Origin: Clostridium manihotivorum
GTDB taxonomy: Bacteria > Bacillota > Clostridia > Clostridiales > Clostridiaceae
NCBI RefSeq assembly: GCF_004015185.1
Contig: NZ_CP025746.1
Coordinates: forward strand, 806,001 to 870,000
Reading direction: 5' to 3'
Length of the DNA stretch: 64,000 nucleotides
Shown here: piece after piece, positions 42,092 to 50,930 of the stretch
How positions within the stretch are numbered: position 1 is the stretch's first letter
Layout of the letters: every line of letters begins with the position of its first letter
Translations under genes and position numbers: made by a program
Notes under the pieces: model-generated
Databases searched by the model: none
What the model was told of the DNA's origin: nothing
The model's input: only the letters and a program-made list of their open reading frames with translations

Positions 42092-42904
42092 ATGTTAAAA
42101 GAGATAACTATTGGGCAGTATATACCAGGAGATTCATTCATACATAAGTTAGATCCTAGAACTAAGATATTAATATCAATATTTTTTATAATTTGTCTTT
42201 TTGTAATGAACAAGTATGTAGGGTATATTTTTGTAACGGCATTTTTAGGAGCTGCAATAATATTTTCTAAGATCCATATAAGATTTCTTTATAAAGGCCT
42301 AAAACCTGTATTTCTTCTTATAATTATAACAGCTGCTTTAAATATTTTTATGATACAAGGAAAGCCAGAGAATTTATTATATGCATGGGGATATCTAAAG
42401 ATATACAAGGAAGGCATAGATACAGCACTATTTATGACTTTAAGGCTTATATTCTTAATATTAGGTACCTCATTACTAACTCTTACAACGTCACCAATAG
42501 AATTAACTGATGGAATAGAGAGGCTTCTTAATCCATTTAAGAAAATTGGAGTACCAGCACATGAACTTGCGATGATGATGACTATAGCATTAAGGTTCAT
42601 ACCTACATTAATGGATGAAACTGATAAGATTATGAAGGCTCAGCAAGCTAGAGGTGCAGATTTTGAGTCGGGTAATATTATACAAAAAGCAAAAAGCTTA
42701 ATTCCTCTACTGGTGCCTCTATTCATCAGTTCTTTTAGAAGAGCAGATGAACTTGCAATGGCAATGGAGGCGAGATGCTATAGAGGAGGAGAAGGAAGAA
42801 CAAGAATGAAGCAATTAAAGTATGGAGGAAGAGACTTTGTTGCATATGGAATAATTGCTCTTTTACTTGTTTTAAGTTTTTATGTGAGGTTTGGAATAAA
42901 ATAG
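42092..42904 (+). CDS. ecfT: ECF transporter transmembrane component T
   Basis: 270-aa membrane scaffold linking S components to the ATPases. Hydrophobic helices at about 25-60, 65-85, 105-130 and 245-265. The Ala-Arg-Gly coupling motifs are visible in QQARGADFE and AMEARCYRGGEGRTR. SD AAGGGGGAAGG precedes the ATG. Confidence 0.95.
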   Translation: MLKEITIGQYIPGDSFIHKLDPRTKILISIFFIICLFVMNKYVGYIFVTAFLGAAIIFSKIHIRFLYKGLKPVFLLIIITAALNIFMIQGKPENLLYAWGYLKIYKEGIDTALFMTLRLIFLILGTSLLTLTTSPIELTDGIERLLNPFKKIGVPAHELAMMMTIALRFIPTLMDETDKIMKAQQARGADFESGNIIQKAKSLIPLLVPLFISSFRRADELAMAMEARCYRGGEGRTRMKQLKYGGRDFVAYGIIALLLVLSFYVRFGIK

Positions 42905-42918
42905 ATTAGGTGATTTTT

Positions 42919-43653
42919 TTGAGAAATATAAAGATTATATTAGAATACGATGGAAGTAACTATTTTGGATGGCAAAGACAGAAACATGGAGCTACGGTTC
43001 AAAATAAGCTAGAAGAGGCTATAGGAAGTTTAACGAAAGAAAAGATAGAAGTTATAGGATGTTCTAGAACTGATTCAGGAGTACATGCTAAGGGATATGT
43101 GGCGAACTTTATAACAAATAGCACTATTCCTGGCGAAAAGTTCAAGGATGCAATTAACACCAGATTGCCAGAGGATATCTTGATAACTTTTTCAGAAGAA
43201 GTTTCAGATGACTTTCATGCAAGGTATTCTTCAAAGGGAAAGATGTATAGTTATACCATAAGAAACAATAGCATGCCAACAGTTATAGGCAGAAATTATT
43301 TTTATAATGTTAAAGAAGAGCTTGATGTTGAGGCTATGATTAATGGTGCTAAATATTTTATAGGAACTCATGATTTTAAAGCATTTCAAAATAAAGGTGG
43401 TTCAGTAAAGACATCTGTTAGAACAATAACACAACTTGATTTTGATATAAAGGATGATATTATTAAAATTTATGTATCTGGTGATGGCTTTTTGTATAAT
43501 ATGGTAAGAATAATAGTAGGAACCTTGATACTAGTTGGAAGAAATAAACTCAAACCTTGCGATGTAGAGAAGATAATATCAGATGGAATAAGGCAGAAAG
43601 CAGGCAAGTGTTCACCAGCTAGTGGTTTATGTTTAGAAAAAGTTTTTTATTAA
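42919..43653 (+). CDS. truA: tRNA pseudouridine(38-40) synthase TruA
   Basis: Makes pseudouridine at positions 38-40 of the tRNA anticodon arm. Catalytic Asp is in CSRTDSGVHAKG. Also FGWQRQ near the N-terminus and GDGFLYNMVRIIVGTL. TTG 42919 (244 aa, MRNIKIILEYDG) suits the SD TTAGGTGA; an in-frame GTG at 42910 lies within that SD. A short gap follows ecfT. Confidence 0.94.
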   Translation: MRNIKIILEYDGSNYFGWQRQKHGATVQNKLEEAIGSLTKEKIEVIGCSRTDSGVHAKGYVANFITNSTIPGEKFKDAINTRLPEDILITFSEEVSDDFHARYSSKGKMYSYTIRNNSMPTVIGRNYFYNVKEELDVEAMINGAKYFIGTHDFKAFQNKGGSVKTSVRTITQLDFDIKDDIIKIYVSGDGFLYNMVRIIVGTLILVGRNKLKPCDVEKIISDGIRQKAGKCSPASGLCLEKVFY

Positions 43654-43670
43654 AATATTGATGAAATTTA

Positions 43671-43699
43671 TTGACACGCCCGTAAGCGTGTATTATAAT
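43671..43699 (+). promoter_or_regulatory. Promoter of rplM-rpsI with an internal palindrome
   Basis: TTGACA (43671-43676), 17-bp spacer, TATAAT (43694-43699), a consensus promoter. A dyad ACACGC...GCGTGT (43674-43691, 6-nt centre) spans the spacer. The ~105-nt leader to rplM may hold an L13 control element; I cannot confirm the fold. Confidence 0.85.
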
Positions 43700-43811
43700 A
43701 GTCTATGTTCGTGTGATACGTGTATAAGAACCAGTTGACCTGGGATCTTGACATTATAGATTTGACTAAATGTATAAGTACGCTTTAAAGAAAGTTCAGG
43801 GAGGGAAAACG

Positions 43812-44246
43812 ATGAAATCATACATTGCAAAAACTAATGAAGTTGAAAGAAAATGGTATGTAGTTGACGCTGCTGGAAAGCCACTAGGAAGAGTTGCTAG
43901 CCAAGTTGCTTCAATATTAAGAGGTAAGAATAAGCCAACATTTACTCCAAATGTTGATTGCGGAGATTTCGTAATAGTTATAAATGCTGAAAAGGTTGTT
44001 TTAACTGGAAAGAAATTAGATCAAAAGTTCCTAAGAAAGCACAGCCTATATCCAGGTGGATTAAAAGAGACTCCATATAGAGAAGTTTTAGATAAGAAAC
44101 CTGAATTCGCTTTTGAAGAATCTGTAAGAAGAATGCTTCCAAAAGGAGTTCTAGGAAGAAAAATGCTTACAAAATTAAAGGTTTATAGAGGTGCAGAACA
44201 TAATCATGCAGCTCAAAATCCAGAAGTACTTGAATTAAAGTACTAA
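43812..44246 (+). CDS. rplM: 50S ribosomal protein L13
   Basis: 144-aa early assembly protein. [36 protein letters not shown] and [14 protein letters not shown] are typical. ATG 43812 is behind AGGGAGGG; an in-frame ATG at 43770 has no SD. Followed by rpsI. Confidence 0.97.
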   Translation: MKSYIAKTNEVERKWYVVDAAGKPLGRVASQVASILRGKNKPTFTPNVDCGDFVIVINAEKVVLTGKKLDQKFLRKHSLYPGGLKETPYREVLDKKPEFAFEESVRRMLPKGVLGRKMLTKLKVYRGAEHNHAAQNPEVLELKY

Positions 44247-44272
44247 TTTGACGCTCGGGAGGAGGATTTGAA

Positions 44273-44665
44273 ATGGCAAAAGTTCAATACATGGCTACTG
44301 GAAGAAGAAAGAAATCAGTTGCAAGAGTTAGACTTGTTGCAGGTGAAGGTAAGGTAGTAGTAAATAATAAAGAAATAGAAACATATTTTGGTTTAGAAAC
44401 TTTAAGAGTTATAGTTAATCAACCATTAGTATTAACTGGAACTAAAGATAAATTTGATGTTATAGTTAATGTACACGGTGGTGGATTGACAGGTCAAGCA
44501 GGAGCTATAAGACATGGTATATCAAGAGCTCTTGTTAAATCAGACGAAACTGTTAAGACAGATATTAAGAGAGCTGGTTTCTTAACTAGAGATCCAAGAA
44601 TGAAGGAAAGAAAGAAATACGGTCTTAAGAAAGCTAGAAGATCACCACAGTTCTCAAAGAGATAG
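44273..44665 (+). CDS. rpsI: 30S ribosomal protein S9
   Basis: 130-aa head protein whose C-terminal tail ([12 protein letters not shown]) reaches the P-site t[16 protein letters not shown] and [19 protein letters not shown] are conserved. SD GGAGGAGG. Confidence 0.98.
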   Translation: MAKVQYMATGRRKKSVARVRLVAGEGKVVVNNKEIETYFGLETLRVIVNQPLVLTGTKDKFDVIVNVHGGGLTGQAGAIRHGISRALVKSDETVKTDIKRAGFLTRDPRMKERKKYGLKKARRSPQFSKR

Positions 44666-44671
44666 TATTTC

Positions 44672-44701
44672 AAAAAAGAGGAGTATTCCTCTTTTTTTTT
44701 G
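44672..44701 (+). terminator. Terminator after rpsI
   Basis: AAAAAAGAGG / CCTCTTTTTTTTT with AGTATT loop. Confidence 0.9.
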
Positions 44702-44710
44702 TTTTTACAA

Positions 44711-44759
44711 CAGCATATATGAAACTTTATTATTTAGCAGTAAGGTTTCATATATGCTG
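44711..44759. repeat. Perfect 15-bp inverted repeat downstream of rpsI
   Basis: CAGCATATATGAAAC (44711-44725) and its exact complement GTTTCATATATGCTG (44745-44759) around a 19-nt centre. Not followed by a T run, so it is probably not a terminator. Function unknown. Confidence 0.8.
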
Positions 44760-44847
44760 CTAATATTAGGAGTTTTAATAGCTTTAAATAGCTAAAAGAT
44801 GTATAAGATGATAGATTCCTTAGGTGTGAATTATAGAAGTTGGATTC

Positions 44848-44884
44848 AAAAAATCACTGAAAAGTTAGTTTCAGTGATTTTTTT
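44848..44884. terminator. Terminator-like hairpin before cwlD
   Basis: AAAAAATCACTGAAA / TTTCAGTGATTTTTT stem with a 6-nt loop, T-rich on both strands. The third hairpin in 210 bp after rpsI. Because it is only ~80 bp before cwlD, it may isolate cwlD from rplM-rpsI. Confidence 0.75.
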
Positions 44885-44965
44885 ATAGACTATATGCGCT
44901 AAAATAAGTATAAATATAGAGTTATTGCAAAAAATACTATAGATATTGTACTTATGGAGGTTATT

Positions 44966-45664
44966 ATGAAAAAGAAGATATCTATATTATTTTTAGCCAT
45001 CGTTTTATTAGCTACCAATGTAGTCGGCAGTGCCAGTGCTTTGGATAAGAATGCAAAAAACTCAGATAAGATAGTTTTAATAGATCCAGGACACGGAGGA
45101 ATAGATGGCGGAGCTAAATCTAAAAATGGTACCATAGAGAAAGATATAAATTTGGCTATAGGCTTAAAATTAAGAGCCTATCTTGAGAAAAAGGGATATA
45201 AAATCTATATGACTAGATCTGATGATACTGGATTATATGAAAAGGGTAAGACTCTGAGAGAGAAAAAAGATGAAGACTTAGGAAATAGGGTGAAATTGAA
45301 AGAAAGTACTAAATGCAATATATTTGTAAGTATACATCAAAATATGTTTCCTCAAAGTAAATATTATGGTGCTCAGACATGGTATGCTAGTGATGAAGAA
45401 AGTAAAAAGTTAGGCGAGTTAATTCAAAATACATTGGTGGAGAAGATTGATAAAAATAATAAAAGAGTAGCGAAATCAGCCGGAGATGATTATAGGATTC
45501 TTAGAGATAAATTAGGAGTGCCAAGTGTTATAGTTGAATGTGGATTTTTATCGAATTCTAATGAAGAAGCGTTGCTAAAAACAGAGGCGTACCAACAAAA
45601 ACTTGCAGATACTGTTGGTCACGCTATAGATAAATATTTTCAGTCTAAAAATGATGTTGAATAA
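44966..45664 (+). CDS. cwlD: Germination-specific N-acetylmuramoyl-L-alanine amidase CwlD
   Basis: 232-aa Amidase_3 zinc hydrolase with an N-terminal signal peptide (residues ~1-28, cut near ASA). Zinc ligands lie in LIDPGHGGIDGG (His), a Glu in NGTIEKDINLA and FVSIHQN (His); the catalytic Glu is in VIVECGFLSN. CwlD makes muramic lactam in spore cortex. Position after rpsI matches B. subtilis, which supports cwlD over other amidases. ATG 44966 follows GGAGG; in-frame ATG 44954 precedes that SD. Confidence 0.88.
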   Translation: MKKKISILFLAIVLLATNVVGSASALDKNAKNSDKIVLIDPGHGGIDGGAKSKNGTIEKDINLAIGLKLRAYLEKKGYKIYMTRSDDTGLYEKGKTLREKKDEDLGNRVKLKESTKCNIFVSIHQNMFPQSKYYGAQTWYASDEESKKLGELIQNTLVEKIDKNNKRVAKSAGDDYRILRDKLGVPSVIVECGFLSNSNEEALLKTEAYQQKLADTVGHAIDKYFQSKNDVE

Positions 45665-45700
45665 CTAAATTTCCTAGGAAATAATGAAGGCGTATTATAA

Positions 45701-45756
45701 AAAAGAGGATGCTTTGAAGACAATTGCTCTTGTTGTCTTTCAGAACATCCTCTTTA
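45701..45756. terminator. Bidirectional terminator between cwlD and the convergent gene
   Basis: AAAGAGGATG...CATCCTCTTT outer stem with a second inner pairing (GAAGACAA/TTGTCTTTC). Confidence 0.85.
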
Positions 45757-45766
45757 TATATGACTG

Positions 45767-46576
45767 CTAGTTTTTCACAAGATATTTTGAAGTTATTATA
45801 TTTGTCGATTGATCAGTAACTACCCAGTAAGTATTTCCTCTAATTAAAGAAAGGGGAGTAGTACCATCGCTTAAATAAAAATTATTATCTCTCCAGAATA
45901 TTTTTTGAGCTTTACCACCTGTAAACAAAAAGCCATAGCCATCACCTTTATGAGAAAATATATCTTCATGATTTATTTTATCTTCATCTACATATTGAAT
46001 AATAATATTTTTAAAGGATAATTCTTTATTTGTTATAACATTCTTCTCCACGATAGGACCGTTATAGTGTACATAATCCTCACCGTTATATGTAAAGCTG
46101 GAAGAAGTCTCTGGTGTGTATTCGATAAAAATGGTGTCGTAATTAGACTTGAAATTGTACTTTTCCAAATCTAGCTTGTTTATAAAATTAAAATGAGGTA
46201 TTTCATTTAAAGTCATGTTTTTAATAACGTCTATTGAATCAGTTCTCTCTATTTTTTTATTATAGAATATTGCCCAATACTCTATATTACTATTTTTTTT
46301 ATTATATGTTTCATATACTATATCACTTATTGTTATATTAGTGAGATTCTTAATCTTTACTGGTGAATATTTTATTCCTATAATAGAATTTTTAGATGAA
46401 ACTTCAGTCATCCTTTCACCAGTTATAGGTGAAACACTTATACTGTTATGAGGAATTGAATCTTTATTGTTTTTATTTACTACTTTAAAGAAGTCATAAA
46501 ATACTATTAATAGTAACACTATAATTAATGTATATATTAAAATGTCATAAATTTTAGTTGATAATTTTAATTTCAT
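45767..46576 (-). CDS. DUF3048 (YerB)-like membrane-anchored protein
   Basis: 269-aa protein with an N-terminal transmembrane anchor (residues ~10-29) and an exported domain. The segment SPITGERM...ISDIVYETYNKK and the end GYGFLFTGGKAQKIFWRD...SLIRGNTYWVV resemble the two halves of DUF3048 (B. subtilis YerB). The usual RPVAVMINN-type core is poorly kept, so it is a divergent member. No function is established for the family. Codon use and AT content look like the host. It converges on cwlD. Confidence 0.55.
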   Translation of the reverse strand: MKLKLSTKIYDILIYTLIIVLLLIVFYDFFKVVNKNNKDSIPHNSISVSPITGERMTEVSSKNSIIGIKYSPVKIKNLTNITISDIVYETYNKKNSNIEYWAIFYNKKIERTDSIDVIKNMTLNEIPHFNFINKLDLEKYNFKSNYDTIFIEYTPETSSSFTYNGEDYVHYNGPIVEKNVITNKELSFKNIIIQYVDEDKINHEDIFSHKGDGYGFLFTGGKAQKIFWRDNNFYLSDGTTPLSLIRGNTYWVVTDQSTNIITSKYLVKN

Positions 46577-46747
46577 ATAAGCTCCCTAAAATTATTTTAC
46601 AATTAAATATAAGTTTGAATTTTTAATATTATGCAAGAATTATATAATTTATATTTAAGATAATCTATGGTTTAATATAATTAGAAAACAATTAAAGATT
46701 AAATTACAAATTTAATTAGATTCGTCTATATATAAGGGGAGGGGCTT

Positions 46748-47590
46748 ATGAAAGAAATACATGTTTCAGAAATAGTTGAGGCAGTAAAAGAATTATGTAT
46801 ATCTTCTAACTATTTTTTAGGGGATGATTTAAAGGATAGTTTGGAAAAAGCAAAAGAAGAAGAAAATTGGGCTATAGCAAAAAGTGTATTAGAAAACATA
46901 GTATTAAATGCAGACTTAGCTAAGAATGAAAGGATGCCTATTTGCCAGGATACAGGTATGGCTTGCGTTTTTATAGATATAGGTCAAGAAGTACATATTA
47001 GTGGGGGACTTCTGGAAGATGCTATAAATGAAGGTGTAAGAAGAGGTTATGAAGAAGGATATCTTAGAAAATCTGTTGTAGGAGATCCTATAGAAAGAAT
47101 TAATACTAAGGATAATACTCCAGCAGTAATATACTATAATATTGTAAGTGGAGATAAGCTTAAAATAACAGTGGCTCCAAAAGGTTTTGGATCAGAAAAT
47201 ATGAGTGCAATTAAGATGCTAAAACCTTCGGATGGATTAGAAGGTGTCAAAGAGTTTGTTTTAGATACTGTAAGTAAGGCTGGACCCAATCCATGTCCAC
47301 CTATAGTAATAGGAGTAGGAATAGGAGGTACCTTTGATAAGGCTGCTACTTTGGCAAAAAAGGCTCTTGTGAGGAAGATAAATGAAAAACATAGCAATCC
47401 GTTTTATGCTGAGTTAGAGGAGGAATTGCTTTCTAAAATAAATGATTTAGGAATAGGCCCTCAAGGCTTTGGAGGCAGAACTACAGCATTAGGAGTTAAT
47501 ATTGAAGTGTACCCAACGCACATTGCAGGATTGCCTGTTGCTGTTAATATTAATTGCCATGCTACTAGACATGCTGAAATAGAATTGTAG
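46748..47590 (+). CDS. fumA: Class I fumarate hydratase, alpha subunit
   Basis: 280-aa subunit of a two-subunit, oxygen-sensitive iron-sulfur hydro-lyase. Cys66 (PICQDTG), Cys183 (GPNPCPP) and Cys270 (INCHATRH) are the expected 4Fe-4S ligands. The beta subunit follows 11 bp later. L(+)-tartrate dehydratase (TtdAB) shares this architecture and cannot be excluded, but nearby aspartase fits fumarate use. SD AGGGGAGGGG precedes the ATG. Confidence 0.85.
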   Translation: MKEIHVSEIVEAVKELCISSNYFLGDDLKDSLEKAKEEENWAIAKSVLENIVLNADLAKNERMPICQDTGMACVFIDIGQEVHISGGLLEDAINEGVRRGYEEGYLRKSVVGDPIERINTKDNTPAVIYYNIVSGDKLKITVAPKGFGSENMSAIKMLKPSDGLEGVKEFVLDTVSKAGPNPCPPIVIGVGIGGTFDKAATLAKKALVRKINEKHSNPFYAELEEELLSKINDLGIGPQGFGGRTTALGVNIEVYPTHIAGLPVAVNINCHATRHAEIEL

Positions 47591-47601
47591 GGGGAATATA
47601 T

Positions 47602-48159
47602 ATGGAAAGAAAAATTACCACTCCATTGACAGAAGATAAGGTGCTAGAGTTAACTGCAGGAGATACAGTCTTATTAAGTGGTGTAATATATACAGCTAGA
47701 GATGCAGCACACAAAAAGCTTATTGAACTTATTAATTCAGCTAAGCCGTTACCTATAGATATAAAAAATTCAGTTATCTATTATGTAGGACCAACTCCAG
47801 AAAAGCCGAAAGAGGTAATAGGGTCAGCAGGACCAACTACAAGTTACAGAATGGATTCATATACGCCTCAATTACTTGATTTAGGGCTTAAAGGAATGAT
47901 AGGAAAGGGATTAAGAAGTAAAGACGTAGTAGAAAGTATGATAAAAAATAAAGCAATATATTTCGGAGCTATTGGCGGTGCTGGAGCACTTATATCCAAG
48001 TGTATAAAAAAAAGTGATATCGTAGCTTATGAAGAATTAGGTGCTGAAGCGGTTAGAAGATTAGAAGTTGAAGACTTACCGGTAGTTGTAATAATAGATA
48101 GTAAAGGTAACAACTTATATGAAATTGGAAGAAGAGACTATTTGGAAAGCCTAAAGTAA
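47602..48159 (+). CDS. fumB: Class I fumarate hydratase, beta subunit
   Basis: 185-aa swivelling C-terminal domain. LLSGVIYTARDAAHKKLIE, YYVGPTPEKP and GPTTSYRMDSYTPQLLDLG are family landmarks; YFGAIGGAGALISK lies near the middle. Acts with the alpha subunit to interconvert fumarate and malate. Confidence 0.85.
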   Translation: MERKITTPLTEDKVLELTAGDTVLLSGVIYTARDAAHKKLIELINSAKPLPIDIKNSVIYYVGPTPEKPKEVIGSAGPTTSYRMDSYTPQLLDLGLKGMIGKGLRSKDVVESMIKNKAIYFGAIGGAGALISKCIKKSDIVAYEELGAEAVRRLEVEDLPVVVIIDSKGNNLYEIGRRDYLESLK

Positions 48160-48162
48160 TAT

Positions 48163-48216
48163 AATAAAAAGACGTGTACAATAGGTTAAAAACTTAATGT
48201 AGGCGTCTTTTTATTA
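48163..48216. terminator. Bidirectional terminator between fumB and the YitT gene
   Basis: AATAAAAAGACG (48163-48174) / CGTCTTTTTATT with a ~29-nt loop. T-rich on both strands. Confidence 0.8.
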
Positions 48217-49074
48217 TTATATACTTTTAAACCCTTTTCCTCTAACTTCTGATATATCGATTATGGTTATAAAAGCCTTCGGGTCAACAAGATGAATTGT
48301 ATTTTTTAGTTCTATCATTTGACGAGTTGTAACGATACAATAAAGCATCTTCTTTCTGTCATGGGTATATTCACCTTCTGCAAATAGGGAGGTTACTCCT
48401 CTGTGCAAATCATTAATTATGTACCTTATTACGTCTTGTTCTCGTTCTGTCAGAATAAGAAGTAGGTTTTTTCGATTTAAGCCTCTTACCATAACGTCAA
48501 GAACATAACTTTGGATAAACATTGATATTAAAGTATAAAGAGATTTAGGAATACCGAAAAATATAGTTCCAACTGCTATAATTACTAAGTTAAGTGCAAA
48601 GTTAAGCTTGCCTATTTCAAAATTAGAATATTTCTTTCTAATTAGCATTGTAATTATATCTGTTCCACCAGTTGAACCATTTCTTGAAAATACCAGTCCA
48701 AAACCTATTCCACATATAACTCCACCGTAAATACAATAAAGAATAGCCTCATCTAGTACTATTATTTTAGAAAGAGGTGAGGTTATGATTAATGATGCTG
48801 ATAAGGATGTCATACCTAATGCTGAATACATGGTAAATTTTTTGTCTAACTTAAAATAGCTAACTACAAATAGTGGCAAATTTAAGATGAATACAGTAAA
48901 ACCAGCTTTGAAACCAGTGAGATACTGAATAATTAGAGCTACACCTGTAGCACCACCACTTAAAAGTTTAGCATGAGTTAAGAATAGGTTTATTCCTAAG
49001 GATGATATAAAACAACCACTTATTATTATTATTATGTCTAATATATAAGTTTGTTTAGATTTTATGTAGTCCAT
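48217..49074 (-). CDS. YitT family membrane protein
   Basis: 285 aa. The N-terminal part (to ~200) has 5-6 hydrophobic segments with the family pattern LSGGATGVALIIQYLTG and NGSTGGTDII. The C-terminal DUF2179 domain (LTEREQDVIRYIIND..., RGVTSLFAEGEYTHDRKK) is cytoplasmic. Family members are thought to act in transport, but the substrate is not known. SD GAGAGGG precedes the ATG. Confidence 0.9.
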   Translation of the reverse strand: MDYIKSKQTYILDIIIIISGCFISSLGINLFLTHAKLLSGGATGVALIIQYLTGFKAGFTVFILNLPLFVVSYFKLDKKFTMYSALGMTSLSASLIITSPLSKIIVLDEAILYCIYGGVICGIGFGLVFSRNGSTGGTDIITMLIRKKYSNFEIGKLNFALNLVIIAVGTIFFGIPKSLYTLISMFIQSYVLDVMVRGLNRKNLLLILTEREQDVIRYIINDLHRGVTSLFAEGEYTHDRKKMLYCIVTTRQMIELKNTIHLVDPKAFITIIDISEVRGKGFKSI

Positions 49075-49441
49075 TTTTTGACCCTCTCAATAAGATAATG
49101 TGTTTACATGAAAATTATATAAAAATAATCATGCTATGTAAAAACTGTAATCTGCTATAAAACGAAATTACAAGTTTTTATTCATCATAAAGTAAAAAAT
49201 GCTATAAATTCTTCATTATTCCTTATAAGATCTTGTATACAATAATATGTATTAAAATATAACTAAATTTGAATATATGATTACTCATTACATATTGGAT
49301 TTAAAAAAATATTTAATTAAATTATTTGCTAATATAGCATCTCCTACATAACTACTTAAATTCAACTTTCATAGTAATAGACAATAAATATGGTGTGATA
49401 TAAAATATAAGTATTATAATTTAGATTTATATAAAATCTCT
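49075..49441. other. Divergent gap between the YitT gene and a small ORF
   Basis: AT-rich, divergent promoters expected; no clear gene, hairpin or strong promoter match. Confidence 0.45.
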
Positions 49442-49455
49442 AAAGGAGTTTAGTA

Positions 49456-49614
49456 ATGAGAGTTAAGCTTCCAGGCAGTATGAAGACAAAAATAATTATA
49501 CTCATGATATTAGTATTTGTTAGTATCGCTATCTTTATAAAAGAAGGGATAGAAAATAGAAAAGAAAATAATGTTAATACAAAGACTAATCAGCAATTTA
49601 TACAAGTTAAATAA
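49456..49614 (+). CDS. Small single-pass membrane protein (52 aa), unknown
   Basis: Begins MRVKLPGSMKTK, then one hydrophobic segment (about residues 12-28, IIILMILVFVSIAIFI), then a polar Lys/Asn/Gln-rich tail. SD AAGGAG (49442-49447) at 8-bp spacing supports translation. I do not recognise it. It lies 93 bp upstream of galE on the same strand. Confidence 0.6.
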   Translation: MRVKLPGSMKTKIIILMILVFVSIAIFIKEGIENRKENNVNTKTNQQFIQVK

Positions 49615-49707
49615 CGGTTAACTACTTCTATAAGATTGCATAAATAAAAAATTACTAAAATACAATATATACGTAAATAATATGTTATATTGTAGGAGCA
49701 GTAATTT

Positions 49708-50715
49708 ATGAAGGTATTAGTAACAGGTGGAGCTGGATATATAGGAAGTACTGTATGTTCAGCACTCATTGATAGTGGACATGTTCCAGTAATCTTAGAT
49801 TCGTTAATAACAGGAAGAAGAGAGTTCACTAAAGGTAGAATATTTTATCAAGGAGATATTGCTGACCAAAAACTTTTAGAAAAAATATTTGTGGAACATC
49901 CTGATATAAGTCATGTGATACATTGTGCAGCGTTAATTGTGGTTCCTGAATCAGTGGAAAATCCTTATGAATATTATAAGGAAAATGTATCAAAGTCACT
50001 AGAGTTATTCTATACGTTGAATAAATTTGGGTGCAATAATATAGTATTTAGCTCTTCGGCTTCAATATATGATGATGTGCCAGGATTTGAAGTAACTGAA
50101 GAAGCACCTCTTAATGCTAGAAGTCCTTATGCAAGAACAAAATGCATGATTGAGATGATATTAAAGGACTTTTGTAAGGCATATGGAATGAGGGGGATTG
50201 CTTTAAGATATTTTAATCCAATTGGAGCAGACCCACAAATGCGCTCTGGAATACATGTACAGTTTCCAAGTCATGTGTTAGGAAAGATGGTAGATGTAGC
50301 TATAGGTAATGAAAAAGTATTTAAGATAACCGGAGTTAATTGGGATACAAGAGATGGATCAGGAATAAGAGATTTTGTTCATGTTTGGGACTTAGCGCTT
50401 GCCCATGTTAAGGCTGTGGAGAAATTTGAAGAGGCTTTTGACCAATCCTCGGGAAGTGATAATTATCTAGCAATTAATTTAGGAACCGGTGATGGAGTAA
50501 CAGTAAAAGAACTTGTTAATGCCTTTGAAAGAGTATACGGAAAGAAAATAGATAAAGAAGAAGCACCATCGAGGCCTGGAGATGTGGCAGGTTCATATGC
50601 TAGTATAGACAAAGCAAAGAGAATACTCAATTGGCAGCCAACTATGTCTATAGAGAAAGGTATTGAAGATGCACTTAAGTGGGCAGAGGTTAGAGAAAAT
50701 ATAATTAAATTCTAG
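49708..50715 (+). CDS. galE: UDP-glucose 4-epimerase
   Basis: 335-aa short-chain dehydrogenase-type enzyme interconverting UDP-glucose and UDP-galactose. NAD-binding GGAGYIGS near the N-terminus, catalytic SS...YARTK (S-x-x-Y-x-x-x-K type), and a sugar-nucleotide domain with the ending GWQP-like NWQPTMSIEKGIEDAL. It stands alone, not with galK/galT, so a role in cell-surface polysaccharide is as likely as galactose use. SD is weak (GGAG). Confidence 0.88.
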   Translation: MKVLVTGGAGYIGSTVCSALIDSGHVPVILDSLITGRREFTKGRIFYQGDIADQKLLEKIFVEHPDISHVIHCAALIVVPESVENPYEYYKENVSKSLELFYTLNKFGCNNIVFSSSASIYDDVPGFEVTEEAPLNARSPYARTKCMIEMILKDFCKAYGMRGIALRYFNPIGADPQMRSGIHVQFPSHVLGKMVDVAIGNEKVFKITGVNWDTRDGSGIRDFVHVWDLALAHVKAVEKFEEAFDQSSGSDNYLAINLGTGDGVTVKELVNAFERVYGKKIDKEEAPSRPGDVAGSYASIDKAKRILNWQPTMSIEKGIEDALKWAEVRENIIKF

Positions 50716-50819
50716 ATATATTGATTTCTGCAGTATTGCAAGTAATAGTTTAAATACACTTATAATTACAGTTGAAAAAGCTTTTGTTAAGAGAAGCATA
50801 AAAACTTTCTATAAATATA

Positions 50820-50870
50820 AAAGCCATGCATAAAAAGTAGACTAAGTTCTTTTTATGCATGGCTATATTT
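50820..50870. terminator. Bidirectional terminator between galE and the ABC permease gene
   Basis: AGCCATGCATAAAAAG (50822-50837) / CTTTTTATGCATGGCT (50849-50864), perfect 16-bp stem, T-rich on both sides. Confidence 0.9.
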
Positions 50871-50930
50871 ATTTTAATTCATAGATATTTCTTTTCAATA
50901 GCAATATCTTAATATTAATCATTTGGAAGA

